The position numbers and the translations under genes were made by a program. 64,000 bases of DNA from Trogon surrucura (Eukaryota; Chordata; Aves; Trogoniformes; Trogonidae). The notes below the pieces were generated by a model. That model saw nothing but the letters and a program-made list of their open reading frames with translations, was not told the DNA's origin and made no database searches. Positions 48,101 to 61,981 of the stretch are shown here, in pieces. The stretch lies in NCBI GenBank assembly GCA_020746105.1, contig JAJGST010000086.1, positions 36,278 through 100,277 on the forward strand. The letters are read 5' to 3'. Each line of letters begins with the position of its first letter. Position 1 is the first letter of the stretch.

Positions 48101-51100
48101 AACTAAATGAGGGAACTTTTAGGCCCAGAAACACCAAATCAGGGAAATCTGGTGCTCAGAAACAGTGATTTAGAAAACATTTGGGCTCAGAAACACCGAT
48201 TTAGAGATCTTTTAGGCCCAGAATAACTAAATTAGGGACGTTTTAGGCCCAGAAACACCAACTTAGGGAACTTTGGGGCTCAAAAGCAGCGAATTAGGGA
48301 ACTTTGGGGCTCAGAAACACCAACTTAGGGAACTTTCAGGCACAGAAACCGTGATTTAGGGAACTTTTGGGCTCAAGAGCACCGATTTCGGGAACTTTTA
48401 GGCCCAGAAAACAAAATTATGGAACTTTTAGGCCCTGAAATACGATACTAGGGAAATTTGGGGCTCAGAAACTGATTTAGAGATCTTTTGGCTTCAGAAA
48501 CAACAATTTAGGGAACTTTTAGGACCAAAAGCATGAATTTAGGGAACGTTTAGGCTCAGAAACACCGATTCAGGGAACTTTGGCGTCCAGAAGCACCTAT
48601 TTAGGGAACTTTCAGTCTCAGAAACACGAGTTTAGGTAACTCTTGGGCTCAGAAACACGAGTTTAGGTAACTCTTGGGCTCAGGAACACCAATTTAGGGA
48701 ACTCTTGGGCTCAGAAACAGTGATTTAGGGAACATTTGCGCTCAGAAACGGCGACTTAGGGATCTTTTAAGCCCAGAATATCTAAATTAGGGAATTTTAG
48801 GTGCAGAAACACAAAGTTAGGGAACTGTGGGGCTCAGGAATAGTGATTTAGAGAAGTTTTAGGCCCAGAAACGCCTAGTTAGGAAACTTTGGTTCTCAGA
48901 AGCAGCAATTTAGGGAACTTTGACCTCAGAAACACTAATTTAGAGATCTTTTAGGCCCAATGAAACTAAATTAGGGAACTTTTAGGCCCAGAAACACCAA
49001 ATTAGGGAACTTTGGGGCTCAGAAGTAGTGAATTAGGCAAATTTGGGGCTCAGAAACACCGAATTAGGGAACTTTGGGGCCCAGAAACCCCAAATTAGGG
49101 AAATTTGGGGCCCAGAAGCAATGATTTAGGGTACTTTTGGGCTCAGAAGCACCAATTTAGGGATCTTTTATGCCCAGAAATACTAAATAAGGGAACTTTT
49201 AGGCCCTGAAATACGATACTAGGGAAATTTGGGGCTCAGAAACTGGTTTGGAGATCTTTTGGTTTCAGAAACACCAATTTAGGGAACTTTGGGGCCCAGA
49301 AGTACCGATTTAGGGAACTTTCAGTCTCAGAAACACCAATTTAGGGAACTCTTGAGCTCAGAAACAGTGATTTAGAGAACATTTGGGCTCAGAAACACCG
49401 ATTTAAGGATCTTTTAGGCCCAGAGAAAACTGAATTAGGGAACTTTTAGGCCCAGAAGCAGCAAATTAGGGAACTTTGGGGCTCAGAAGCAGCGAATTAG
49501 GGAAGTTTTAGGCCCAGAAACACCAACTTAGGGAACTTTCAGGCTCAGTAACACCAAACTAGGGAACTTTGGGGCCCAGAAACACCAACTTAGGGAACTT
49601 TGGGTCCCAGAAGTACCGATTTAGGGAACTTTCAGTCTCAGAAACACCAACTTAGGGAACTTTCAGGCTCAGAAACGCCAAATTAGGGAACTTCGGGGCC
49701 CAGAAGCAATGATTTAGGGTACTTTTGGGCTCAAAAGCACAAATTTCGGGATCTTTTAGGCCCAGAAAACAAAATTAGGGTACTTTTAGAACCTGAAATA
49801 CGATACTAGGGAACTTTGGGGCTCAGAAACTGATTTAGAGAACTTTTGGCTTCAGAAACGCTAATTTAGGGAACTTTTGGGCTCAGGAACACCAATTCAG
49901 GGAACTCTTGGTCTCAGAAACAGTGATTTAGGGCACGTTTGGGCTCAGAAACACCAATTTATGGATCTTTTAGGCACAGAAACCCCAACTTAGGGGACAT
50001 TGGGGCTCAGAAGCAGGGAATTAGCGAACTTTGGGTCTCAGAAACCCCAACTTAGGGAACTTTCAGGCTCAGAAACACCAAATTAGGGAACTTTGGGGCC
50101 CAGAAGCAATGATTTAGGGTACTTTTGGGCTCAAAAGCACCAATTTCGGGATCTTTTAGGGCCAGAAACACCAAAATAGGGAACTTTTAGGCCCTGAAAT
50201 ACGATACTAGGGAAATATGGGGCTCAGAAACTTTTAGAGATCTTTTGGCTTCAGAAACGCTAATTTAGGGAAATTTGGGGCTCAGAAAAACCAATTTAGG
50301 GAACGTTGGTGCCCAGAAGCACCAATTTAGGGAACTTTCAGTCTCAGAAACACCAATTTAGGGATCTTTTAGGCCCAGAAACACCAAATTAGGGAACTTT
50401 GGGGCTCAGGAATAGTGATTTAGAGAACTTTTAGGCCCAGAAACACCAAATTAGGGAAATTTGGGCCCAGAAACAGTGATTTAGTGAATGTTTGGACTCA
50501 GAAACACCGATTTAGGGATCTTTTAGGCCCTGAAACACCAACTTAGGGAACATTGGGACTGAGAAGCATCGAATCAGGCAACTTCGGGTCTCAGAAGCAG
50601 CGATTTAGGGAACTTTGCGGCCCAGAAACACCAATTTAGGGAACTCTTGGGTTCAGAAACAGTGATTTAGCGAACTTTTGGGCTCAGAAACGCTGATTTA
50701 GGGATCTTTTAGGTCCAGAAAAACTAAATTGGGGAACTTTTAGGCCCAGAAACACCAACTTAGGGAACTTTGGGGCTCAGAAACCCTAAATTAGGGAACT
50801 TTCAGGCTCAGAAACACCAAATTAGTGAACTTTGGGGCTCAGAAACAGTGATTTAGTGAACGTTTGGGCTCACAGACACTAATTTAGAGAATTTTTGGGC
50901 TCAGAAACACCGAATTAGAGAACTTTGGGGCTCAGAAGCACCAATTTAGGGAACTTTTGGGCTGAGAAACACCAATTTAGGGAACTTTCAGTCTCAGAAA
51001 CACCAATTTAGGGAACTCTTGGGCTCAGAAACAGTGATTTAGAGAACTTTTGGGCCAGAAACACCAAATTAGGGAACTTTTAGGCTCAGGAATAGTGATT

Positions 51101-53150
51101 TAGGGAACTTTTAGGCCCAGGAACACCAAATTAGGGAACTTTGGGGCCCAGAAGCAGCGAATTAGGGAACTTTTGGTCTCAGAAGCAGCGAATTAGGGAA
51201 TGTTTAGGCCCAGAAACACCAACTTAGGGAACTTTGGGGCTCAGAAACACCGAACTAGGGAACTTTTGGGGCCAGAAACACCAATTTAGGGAACTTTTTG
51301 GGCCAGAAACACCAAATTAGGGAACTCTTGGGCTCAGAAACAGTGATTTAGGAAAATTTTCGGCTCAGAAACGCCGATTTAGGGATCTTTTATGCCCAGA
51401 AAAAAATAAAGTAGGGAACTTTTAGGCCCAGAAACACCAAATTGGGGAACTGTGGGGCTCCGGAATAGTGATTTAGGGAACTTTTATGCCCAGGAACACC
51501 TAATTAGGCAACGTTGGGTCTCTGAAACACCAAATAAGAGAACTTTTGGGCTCAGAAGCAGCGATTTACTGAACGTTGGCCTCAGAAACACCAATTTAGG
51601 GATCTTTTAGGCCCTGAGAATTTAAATTAGCGAACTTTTAGGCCCAGAAACACCAAATTAGGGAACTTTGGGGCTCAGAAACAGTGATTTAGTGAACGTT
51701 TGGGCTCACAGACACTAATTTAGAGAATTTTTGGGCTCAGAAACACCCAATTAGAGAACTTTCGGGCTCAGAAGCACCAAGTTAGGGAACTTTTGGGCTG
51801 AGAAGCACCAATTTCGGGAACTTTCAGTCTCAGAAACACCAATTTAGGGAACTCTTGGGCTCAGAAACAGTGATTTAGAGAACATTTGGGCTCAGAAACA
51901 CCGATTTAAGGATCTTTTAGTCCGAGAAAAACTGAATTAGGGAACTTTTAGGCCCAGAAGCAGCAAATTAGGGAACTTTGGGGCCCAGAAGCAGCGAATT
52001 AGGGAACTTTGGGGCTCAGAAGCAGCGAATTAGGGTAGTTTTAGGCCCAGAAACACCAACTTAGGGAACTTTCAGGCTCAGAAACACCGAACTAGGGAAC
52101 TTTGGGGCCCAGAAACACCAACTTAGGGAACTCTGGGGTCCAGAAGTACCAATTTAGGGAACTTTCAGTCTCAGAAACACCAATTTAGGGAACTTTCAGG
52201 CTCAGAAACGCCAAATTAGGGAACTTTGGGGCCCAGAAGCAATGATTTAGGGTACTTTTGGGCTCAAAAGCACCAATTTCGGGATCTTTTCGGCCCAGGA
52301 AACAAAATTATGGTACTTTTAGGACCTGAGATACGATACTAGGGAACTTTGGGGCTCAGAAACTGATTTAGAGAACTTTTGGCTTCAGAAACACCAATTT
52401 AGGGAACCTTGGGGCCCAGATACATGAATTTCGGGAATGTTGAGGGTCAGAAACACCAATTTAGAGAACGTTTATGTTCAGAAACACCAATTTAGAGAAC
52501 TTTGGTGCTCAGAAGCACCGATTTAGGGAACTTTCTGTCTCAGAAACACCGTTTTATGGAACTTTTGGGCTCAGAAACACCAATTTAGGGAACTCTTGGG
52601 CACAGAAACAGTCATTTAGGGAACTTTGGGGCTCAGAAACGCCGATTTAGGGATCTTTTATGCCCAGTAAAACTAAATTAGTTAACTTTTAAGCCCAGAA
52701 ACACCAAATTAGGGAACTTTGGGGCTCAGGAATAGTGATTTAGAGAACTTTTAGGCCCAGGAACACCTACTTAGGGAATTTTGAGGCTCAGAAGCAGCGA
52801 TTTAGGGAACTTTGGGGCTCAGAAGCAGTGATTTAGTGGACGTTTGGGCTCAGAAACACCAAATTAGAGAACTTTTGGGCTCGGAAGCACCAAATTAGAG
52901 AACTTTTGGGCTCAGAAGCACCAAATTAGGGAACTTTTAGGCCCAGATAAACGAAATGAGGGAACTTTTATACCCAGAAACACCAAATTAGGGAAATCTG
53001 GTGCTCAGAAACAGAGATTTAGAGAACGTTTGGGCTCAGAAACACCAATTTAGGGATCTTTTAAGCCCGGAAACACCAACTTAGTGATCATTGGGACTGA
53101 GAAGCAGCGAATTAGGCAACTTTGGGGCTCAGAGGCAGGGAATTAGGGAA
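45142..53150 (+). repeat. Module-bearing HOR D2 (8.0 kb satellite)
   Basis: The start-to-start distance from module 2 to module 3 is 8,322 bp against 9,134 bp for D1. Variant order largely follows D1 but lacks its 831-bp duplication and carries the CAGAAACGCCTAG string (48,866) known from the 2,839-bp HOR. The parental breakpoints of the later contraction lie here: a GCTCAGAAGCACC monomer at 49,141 and one at 52,910, 3,769 bp apart. Only monomers are present. Confidence 0.88.
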
Positions 53151-53463
53151 CCCAAACCTGAGGCCGCACCGGCAGCTCCAGGGCAGACACCCGAGATAGC
53201 GTGGGCGGAGCCACCCTCAGGGGCGTGGCGATTTTAAACACGGTGATCAGCTGTTAACTGTGCCCTCAGGGTATAAGAATCCTTTGGGAGGGCAGGGACT
53301 AGTCCCTGTTCACTGAAGGAGAGACCTAGAAGGGTAAGTCTTTGTTAAAAGGCAAGTACTTAAAAGACTTGTAAACTATTCCGTGCATAGCTTTCCGGAG
53401 AGTCTTTGTATTGTAGAGCTAACTATGGTTGCCACCAGGTCAATGGTTGTTAGAAAAAAAAAC
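53151..53463 (+). promoter_or_regulatory. Promoter-like module, copy 3 (313 bp)
   Basis: TATA at 53,272 and donor GTAAGT at 53,334. It has GATAGCGTGGG (also in copy 5), a unique ATTCCGTGC, and TTTCCGGAG (also in copies 4 and 5). It therefore retains the most CpG sites of the five, which makes it the best stand-in for the ancestral state. Confidence 0.72.
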
Positions 53464-56400
53464 AACTTTGGGACTCAGAAACACCAAATTAGGGAACTTT
53501 GGGATCTTTTAGGCCCAGAAAACAAAATTAGGGAACTTTTAGGTCCTGAAATACGATACTAGGGAAATTTGGGGCTCAGAAACTGATTTAGAGATCTTTT
53601 GGTTTCAGAAACACCAATTTAGGGAACTTTAGGGCCCAGAAGCATGAATTTAGGGAACGTTTAGGCCCAGAAACACCAATTTAGGGAACTTTGGTGCCCA
53701 GAAGCACCGATTTAGGGAACTTTCCGTCTCAGAAACACCAATTTAGGGAACTCTTGGGCTCAGAAACACCAATTTAGGGATCTTTTAGGCCCTGAAACAC
53801 CAAATCAGGGAACTTTTAGGCCCAGAAACACCAAATTAGGGAACTTTGGGGCTCAGGAATAGTGATTTAGAGAACTTTTAGGCCCAGGAACACCTAATTA
53901 GGGAACTTTTGGGCTCAGAAGCAGCGATTTAGGGAATTTTGGTCTCAGAAGCAAAGATGTAGGGATCTTTTGGGAACAGAAACACCAACATAGGGAACAT
54001 TGGGACTCAGAAGCAGCAAATTAGGGAATTTTGGGGCTCCGAAACATTAATTTAGGGACCTTTCAGGCTCAGCAACACCAAATGAGGGAACATTGGGACT
54101 CAGAAGCAGCAAATTAGGAAACTTTGGGGCTCAGAAGCAGCGAATTAGGGAGCTTTGGGGCTCAGAAACACCAAATTAGGGAACTTCGGGGCCCAGAAGC
54201 AATGATTTAGGGTACTTTTGGGCTCAAAAGCACCAATTAAGAGATCTTTTAGGCCCCGAAAAACTAAAATAGGGAACTTTTAGGCCCTGAAATACGATAC
54301 TAGGGAAATTTGGGGCTCAGAAACTGATTTAGAGATCTTTTGGTTTCAGAAACACCAATTTAGGGAACTTTGGGGCCCAGAAGCACCGATTTAGGGAACT
54401 TTCAGTCTCAGAAACACCAATGTAGGAAACTCTTGAGCTCAGAAACACCGATTTAGGGATCTTTTAGGCCCTGAAACACCAAATTAGGGAATTTTTAGAC
54501 CCAGAAACACCAAATTAGGGAACTTTGGGGCTCAGGAATAGTGATTTAGAGAACTTTTAGGCCCAGGAACACCAAATTAGGGAACTTTGGGACTCAGAAA
54601 CAGCGATTTAGGGAATATTGGGCTCAGAAGCAGCGATTTAGGGAACTTTGGGGCTCAGAAACACCAATTTAGGGAACTTTCAGGCTCAGAAACACCAATT
54701 TAGTGAACTTTTGGCCTCAGAAAGACCAATTTAGGGAACTTTGGGGCTCAGAAACACCAAATTAGAGAACTTTTGGGCTCAGAAGCACCAAATTAGGGAA
54801 ATTTTGGGCTGAGAAGCACCAATTTAGGGAACTTTTAGGCCCAGAAAAACTAAATGATGGAACTTTTAGGCCCAGAAACACCAAATTAGGGAACTTTGGG
54901 TCTCAGAAACAGTGATTTAGTGAACGTTTGGGCTCAGAAACACCGATTTAGGGATCTTTTAGGCCCAGAAACACCAAATTAGGGAACATTGGGACTCAGA
55001 AGCAGCGAATTAGGCAACTTTGGGGCTCAGAAGCAGCGAATTAGGAAACTTTGGGGCTCAGAAACACCAATTTAGGGATCTTTTATGCCCAGAAAAACTA
55101 AATTAGGGAACTTTGGGCTCCAGAAGCAATGATTTAGGGTACTTTTGGGCTCAAAAGCACCAATTTAAGGATCTTTTAGGGGCAAAAAAAATAAATTAGG
55201 GAACTTTTAGGCCCTGAAATATGATACTAGGGAAATTGGGGGCTCAAAAACTGGTTTAGAGATCTTTTGGTTTCAGAAACACCAATTTAGGGAACTTTGG
55301 GGCCCTGAAGTACCGATTTAGGGAACTTTCAGTCTCAGAAACACCAATTTAGGGAACTCTTGGTCTCAGAAACAGTGATTTAGGGAACTTTTGTCCTTAA
55401 ATGCCGATTTAGGGATCTTTTAGGCCCAGAAAAACTAAATGAGGGAACTTTTAGGCCCAGAAACACCAAATCAGGGAAATCTGGTGCTCAGAAACAGTGT
55501 TTTAGAGAACGTTTGGGCTCAGAAACACCGATTTAGGGATCTTTTAGGCCCAGAATAACTAAATTAGGGACGTTTTAGGCCCAGAAACAACAAATTAGGG
55601 AACTTTGGGAGTCAGAAGCAGCGATTTAGAGATCTTTTAGACCCAGAAAAACTAAATTAGGGAAATATTGGGATCAGAAACACCGATTTAGAGAACTTTC
55701 AGTCTCAGGAACACCAATTTAGGGAACTTTCAGGCTCAGAAACACCAAACTAGGGAAATTTGGGGCCCAGAAACACCAATTTAGGGGATTTTGGGGCCCA
55801 GAAGTACCGATTTAGGGAACTTTCAGTCTCAGAAACACCAATTTAGGGAACTTAGGGGCTCAGAAACACGAATTTAGTGAAATCTTGGGCTCAGAAACAG
55901 TGATTTAGGGAAATTTTGGGCTCAGAAACGCCGATTTAGGGATCTTTTATGCCCAGAAAAAACTAAAGTAGGGAACTTTTAGGACCAGAAACACCAAATT
56001 AGGGAACTGTGGGGCTCCGGAATAGTGATTTAGAGAAGTTTTAGGCCCAGGAACACCTAATTAGGCAACTTTGGGTCTCAGAAACACCAAATAAGAGAAC
56101 TTTTGGGCTCAGAAGCAGCGATTTACTGAACGTTGGCCTCAGAAACAACAATTTAGGGATCTTTTAAGCCCTGGGAATTTAAATTAGGGATCTTTTAGGT
56201 CCAGAAACACCAAATTAGGGAACTTTGGGGCTCAGAAACACCAATTTAGGGAACTTTGGGGCTCAGAAACACCAAATTAGCGAACTTTTGGGCTCAGAAA
56301 CACCAACTTAGAGAACTTTTGGGCTCATAAGCCCCAAATTAGGGAACTTTGGGGCTCAGAAGCACCAATTTAGGGAACTTTTAGGCCCAGAAAAATTAAA

Positions 56401-57888
56401 TGACGGAGCTTTTAGGCCCAGAAACATCAAATTATGGAAATCTCCGGCTCAGAAACAGAGATTTAGAGAACATTTGGGCTCAGAAACACCGATTTAGGGA
56501 ACTCTTGGCTCAGAAAGAGTGATTTAGGGAAATTTTGGGCTTAAATGCCGATTTAGGTATCTTTTAGGCTCAGAAAAACTAAATGAGGGAACTTTTAGGC
56601 CCAGAAACACCAAATCAGGGAAATCTGGTGCTCAGAAACAGTGATTTAGAAAACATTTGGGCTCAGAAACACCGATTTAGAGATCTTTTAGGCCCAGAAT
56701 AACTAAATTAGGGACGTTTTAGGCCCAGAAACACCAACTTAGGGAACTTTGGGGCTCAAAAGCAGCGAATTAGGGAACTTTGGGGCTCAGAAACACCAAC
56801 TTAGGGAACTTTCAGGCTCAGAAACAGTGATTTAGGGAACTTTTGGGCTCAAGAGCACCGATTTCGGGAACTTTTAGGCCCAGAAAACAAAATTATGGAA
56901 CTTTTAGGCCCTGAAATACGATACTAGGGAAATTTGGGGCTCTGAAACTGATTTAGAGATCTTTTGGCTTCAGAAACAACAATTTAGGGAACTTTTAGGA
57001 CCAAAAGCATGAATTTAGGGAACGTTTAGGCTCAGAAACACCAATTCAGGGAACTTTGGCGTCCAGAAGCACCTATTTAGGGAACTTTCAGTCTCAGAAA
57101 CACGAGTTTAGGTAACTCTTGGGCTCAGGAACACCAATTTAGGGAACTCTTGGGCTCAGAAACAGTGATTTAGGGAACATTTGCGCTCAGAAACGGCGAC
57201 TTAGGGATCTTTTAAGCCCAGAATATCTAAATTAGGGAATTTTAGGTGCAGAAACACAAAGTTAGGGAACTGTGGGGCTCAGGAATAGTGATTTAGAGAA
57301 GTTTTAGGCCCAGAAACGCCTAGTTAGGAAACTTTGGTTCTCAGAAGCAGCAATTTAGGGAACTTTGACCTCAGAAACACTAATTTAGAGATCTTTTAGG
57401 CCCAATGAAACTAAATTAGGGAACTTTTAGGCACAGAAACACCAAATTAGGGAACTTTGGGGCTCAGAAGTAGTGAATTAGGCAAATTTGGGGCTCAGAA
57501 GCAGCAAACTAGGGAACTTTGGGGCTGAGAAACACCAATTTAGGGAACTTTCAGTCTCAGAAACACCAAATTAGGGAACTTTGGGGCCCAGAAACCCCGA
57601 ATTAGGGAAATTTGGGGCCCAGAAGCAATGATTTAGGGTACTTTTGGGCTCAGAAGCACCAATTTAGGGAACTTTTAGGCCCAGATAAACGAAATGAGGG
57701 AACTTTTATACCCAGAAACACCAAATTAGGGAAATCTGGTGCTCAGAAACAGAGATTTAGAGAACGTTTGGGCTCAGAAACACCAATTTAGGGATCTTTT
57801 AAGCCCGGAAACACCAACTTAGTGATCATTGGGACTGAGAAGCAGCGAATTAGGCAACTTTGGGGCTCAGAGGCAGGGAATTAGGGAA
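53464..57888 (+). repeat. Module-bearing HOR D3 (4.4 kb, contracted)
   Basis: The order follows D2, but a join at about 57,650-57,665 fuses the monomer after the GCAATGATTTAGGG tag directly to the CCCAGATAAACG monomer, skipping about 3.77 kb that is present in D2. Near its start it lacks one 31-bp monomer (around 53,665) that the other copies have. Only monomers are present. Confidence 0.87.
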
Positions 57889-58203
57889 CCCAAACCTGAG
57901 GCCGCACCGGCAGCTCCAGGGCAGACACCCGAGATAGTGTGGGCGGAGCCACCCTCAGGGGCGTGGCGATTTTAAACACGGTGATCAGCTGTTAACTGTG
58001 CCCTCAGGGTATAAGAATCCTTTGGGAGGGCAGGGACTAGTCCCTGTTCACTGAAGGAGAGACCTAGAAGGGTAAGTCTTTGTTAAAAGGCAAGTACTTA
58101 AAAGACTTGTAAACTATTCTGTGCATAGCTTTCCGGAGAGTCTTTGTATTGTAGAGCTAACTATGGTTGCCACCAGGTCAATGGTTGTTAGGAAAAAAAA
58201 ACC
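57889..58203 (+). promoter_or_regulatory. Promoter-like module, copy 4 (315 bp)
   Basis: TATA at 58,010 and donor at 58,072. Two single-base insertions near the end (GTTAGG instead of GTTAG, and ACCAAC instead of ACAAC) add 2 bp and are shared only with copy 5, so copies 4 and 5 are sisters. It shares GATAGTGTGGG with copies 1 and 2. Confidence 0.72.
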
Positions 58204-61200
58204 AACTTTGGGACTCAGAAACACCAACTTAGGGAACTTTGGGATCTTTTAGGCCCAGAAAACAAAATTAGGGAACTTTTAGGTCCTGAAATACGATACT
58301 AGGGAAATTTGGGGCTCAGAAACTGATTTAGAGAACTTTTGGTTTCAGAAACACCAATTTAGGGAACTTTAGGGCCCAGAAGCATGAATTTAGGGAACGT
58401 TTAGGCCCAGAAACACCGATTTAGAGAACTTTGGGGCTCAGAAACACCAATTTAGGGAACTTTGGTGCCCAGAAGCACCGATTTAGGGAACTTTCCGTCT
58501 CAGAAACACCAATTTAGGGAACTCTTGGGCTCAGAAACACCAATTTAGGGATCTTTTATGCCCTGAAACACCAAATCAGGGAACTTTTAGGCCCAGAAAC
58601 ACCAAATTAGGGAACTTTGGGGCTCAGGAATAGTGATTTAGAGAACTTTTAGGCCCAGGAACACCAAATTAGGGAACTTTGGGACTCAGAAACAGCGATT
58701 TAGGGAACTTTTGGGCTCAGAAGCAGCGATTTAGGGAACTTTGGGGCTCAGAAACACCAATTTAGGGAACTTTCAGGCTCAGAAACACCAATTTAGTGAA
58801 CTTTTGGCCTCAGAAAGACCAATTTAGGGAACTTTGGGGCTCAGAAACACCAAATTAGAGAACTTTTGGGCTCAGAAGCACCAAATTAGGGAAATTTTGG
58901 GCTGAGAAGCACCAATTTAGGGAACTTTTAGGCCCAGAAAAACTAAATGATGGAACTTTTAGGCCCAGAAACACCAAATTAGGGAACTTTGGGTCTCAGA
59001 AACAGTGATTTAGTGAACATTTGGGCTCAGAAACCCCGATTTAGGGATCTTTTAGGCCCAGAAACACCAAATTAGGGAACATTGGGACTCAGAAGCAGCG
59101 AATTAGGCAACTTTGGGGCTCAGAAGCAGCGAATTAGGAAACTTTGGGGCTCAGAAACACCAATTTAGGGATCTTTTATGCCCAGAAAAACTAAATTAGG
59201 GAACTTTGGGCTCCAGAAGCAATGATTTAGGGTACTTTTGGGCTCAAAAGCACCAATTTAAGGATCTTTTAGGGGCAAAAAAAATAAATTAGGGAACTTT
59301 TAGGCCCTGAAATATGATACTAGGGAACTTTCGGGCTCAAAAACTGGTTTAGAGATCTTTTGGTTTCAGAAACACCAATTTAGGGAACTTTGGGGCCCTG
59401 AAGTACCGATTTAGGGAACTTTCAGTCTCAGAAACACCAATTTAGGGAACTCTTGGTCTCAGAAACAGTGATTTAGGGAACTTTTGTCCTTAAATGCCGA
59501 TTTAGGGATCTTTTAGGCCCGGAAAAACTAAATGAGGGAACTTTTAGGCCCAGAAACACCAAATCAGGGAAATCTGGTGCTCAGAAACAGTGTTTTAGAG
59601 AACGTTTGGGCTCAGAAACACCGATTTAGGGATCTTTTAGGCCCAGAATAACTAAATTAGGGACGTTTTAGGCCCAGAAACAACAAATTAGGGAACTTTG
59701 GGAGTCAGAAGCAGCGATTTAGAGATCTTTTAGACCCAGAAAAACTAAATTAGGGAAATATTGGGATCAGAAACACCGATTTAGAGAACTTTCAGTCTCA
59801 GGAACACCAATTTAGGGAACTTTCAGGCTCAGAAACACCAAACTAGGGAAATTTGGGGCCCAGAAACACCAATTTAGGGGATTTTGGGGCCCAGAAGTAC
59901 CGATTTAGGGAACTTTCAGTCTCAGAAACACCAATTTAGGGAACTTAGGGGCTCAGAAACACGAATTTAGTGAAATCTTGGGCTCAGAAACAGTGATTTA
60001 GGGAAATTTTGGGCTCAGAAACGCCGATTTAGGGATCTTTTATGCCCAGAAAAAACTAAAGTAGGCAACTTTTAGGACCAGAAACACCAAATTAGGGAAC
60101 TGTGGGGCTCCGGAATAGTGATTTAGAGAAGTTTTAGGCCCAGGAACACCTAATTAGGCAACTTTGGGTCTCAGAAACACCAAATAAGAGAACTTTTGGG
60201 CTCAGAAGCAGCGATTTACTGAACGTTGGCCTCAGAAACAACAATTTAGGGATCTTTTAAGCCCTGGGAATTTAAATTAGGGATCTTTTAGGTCCAGAAA
60301 CACCAAATTAGGGAACTTTGGGGCTCAGAAACACCAATTTAGGGAACTTTGGGGCTCAGAAACACCAAATTAGCCAACTTTTGGGCTCAGAAACACCAAC
60401 TTAGAGAACTTTTGGGCTCATAAGCCCCAAATTAGGGAACTTTGGGGCTCAGAAGCACCAATTTAGGGAACTTTTAGGCCCAGAAAAATTAAATGACGGA
60501 GCTTTTAGGCCCAGAAACATCAAATTATGGAAATCTCCGGCTCAGAAACAGAGATTTAGAGAACATTTGGGCTCAGAAACACCGATTTAGGGAACTCTTG
60601 GCTCAGAAAGAGTGATTTAGGGAAATTTTGGGCTTAAATGCCGATTTAGGTATCTTTTAGGCTCAGAAAAACTAAATGAGGGAACTTTTAGGCCCAGAAA
60701 CACCAAATCAGGGAAATCTGGTGCTCAGAAACAGTGATTTAGAAAACATTTGGGCTCAGAAACACCGATTTAGAGATCTTTTAGGCCCAGAATAACTAAA
60801 TTAGGGACGTTTTAGGCCCAGAAACACCAACTTAGGGAACTTTGGGGCTCAAAAGCAGCGAATTAGGGAACTTTGGGGCTCAGAAACACCAACTTAGGGA
60901 ACTTTCAGGCTCAGAAACAGTGATTTAGGGAACTTTTGGGCTCAAGAGCACCGATTTCGGGAACTTTTATGCCCAGAAAACAAAATTATGGAACTTTTAG
61001 GCCCCGAAATACGATACTAGGGAAATTTGGGGCTCTGAAACTGATTTAGAGATCTTTTGGCTTCAGAAACAACAATTTAGGGAACTTTTAGGACCAAAAG
61101 CATGAATTTAGGGAACGTTTAGGCTCAGAAACACCGATTCAGGGAACTTTGGCGTCCAGAAGCACCTATTTAGGGAACTTTCAGTCTCAGAAACACGAGT

Positions 61201-61981
61201 TTAGGTAACTCTTGGGCTCAGGAACACCAATTTAGGGAACTCTTGGGCTCAGAAACAGTGATTTAGGGAACATTTGCGCTCAGAAACGGCGACTTAGGGA
61301 TCTTTTAAGCCCAGAATATCTAAATTAGGGAATTTTAGGTGCAGAAACACAAAGTTAGGGAACTGTGGGGCTCAGGAATAGTGATTTAGAGAAGTTTTAG
61401 GCCCAGAAACGCCTAGTTAGGAAACTTTGGTTCTCAGAAGTAGCAATTTAGGGAACTTTGACCTCAGAAACACTAATTTAGAGATCTTTTAGGCCCAATG
61501 AAACTAAATTAGGGAACTTTTAGGCCCAGAAACACCAAATTAGGGAACTTTGGGGCTCAGAAGTAGTGAATTAGGCAAATTTGGGGCTCAGAAGCAGCGA
61601 ATTAGGGAACTTTGGGGCTGAGAAACACCAATTTAGGGAACTTTCAGTCTCAGAAACACCAAATTAGGGAACTTTGGGGCCCAGAAACCCCGAATTAGGG
61701 AAATTTGGGGCCCAGAAGCAATGATTTAGGGTACTTTTGGGCTCAGAAGCACCAATTTAGGGAACTTTTAGGCCCAGATAAACGAAATGAGGGAACTTTT
61801 ATACCCAGAAACACCAAATTAGGGAAATCTGGTGCTCAGAAACAGAGATTTAGAGAACGTTTGGGCTCAGAAACACCAATTTAGGGATCTTTTAAGCCCG
61901 GAAACACCAACTTAGTGATCATTGGGACTGAGAAGCAGCGAATTAGGCAACTTTGGGGCTCAGAGGCAGGGAATTAGGGAA
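58204..61981 (+). repeat. Module-bearing HOR D4 (3.8 kb)
   Basis: Carries the same 3.77-kb contraction as D3. It also lacks about 679 bp (22 monomers) present in D3 between the CCCAGGAACACC monomers at 53,881 and 54,560. The step from module 4 to module 5 is 4,093 bp, the same as the step between CAGAAACGCC tags at 57,311 and 61,404. Otherwise it is very close to D3. Confidence 0.87.
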
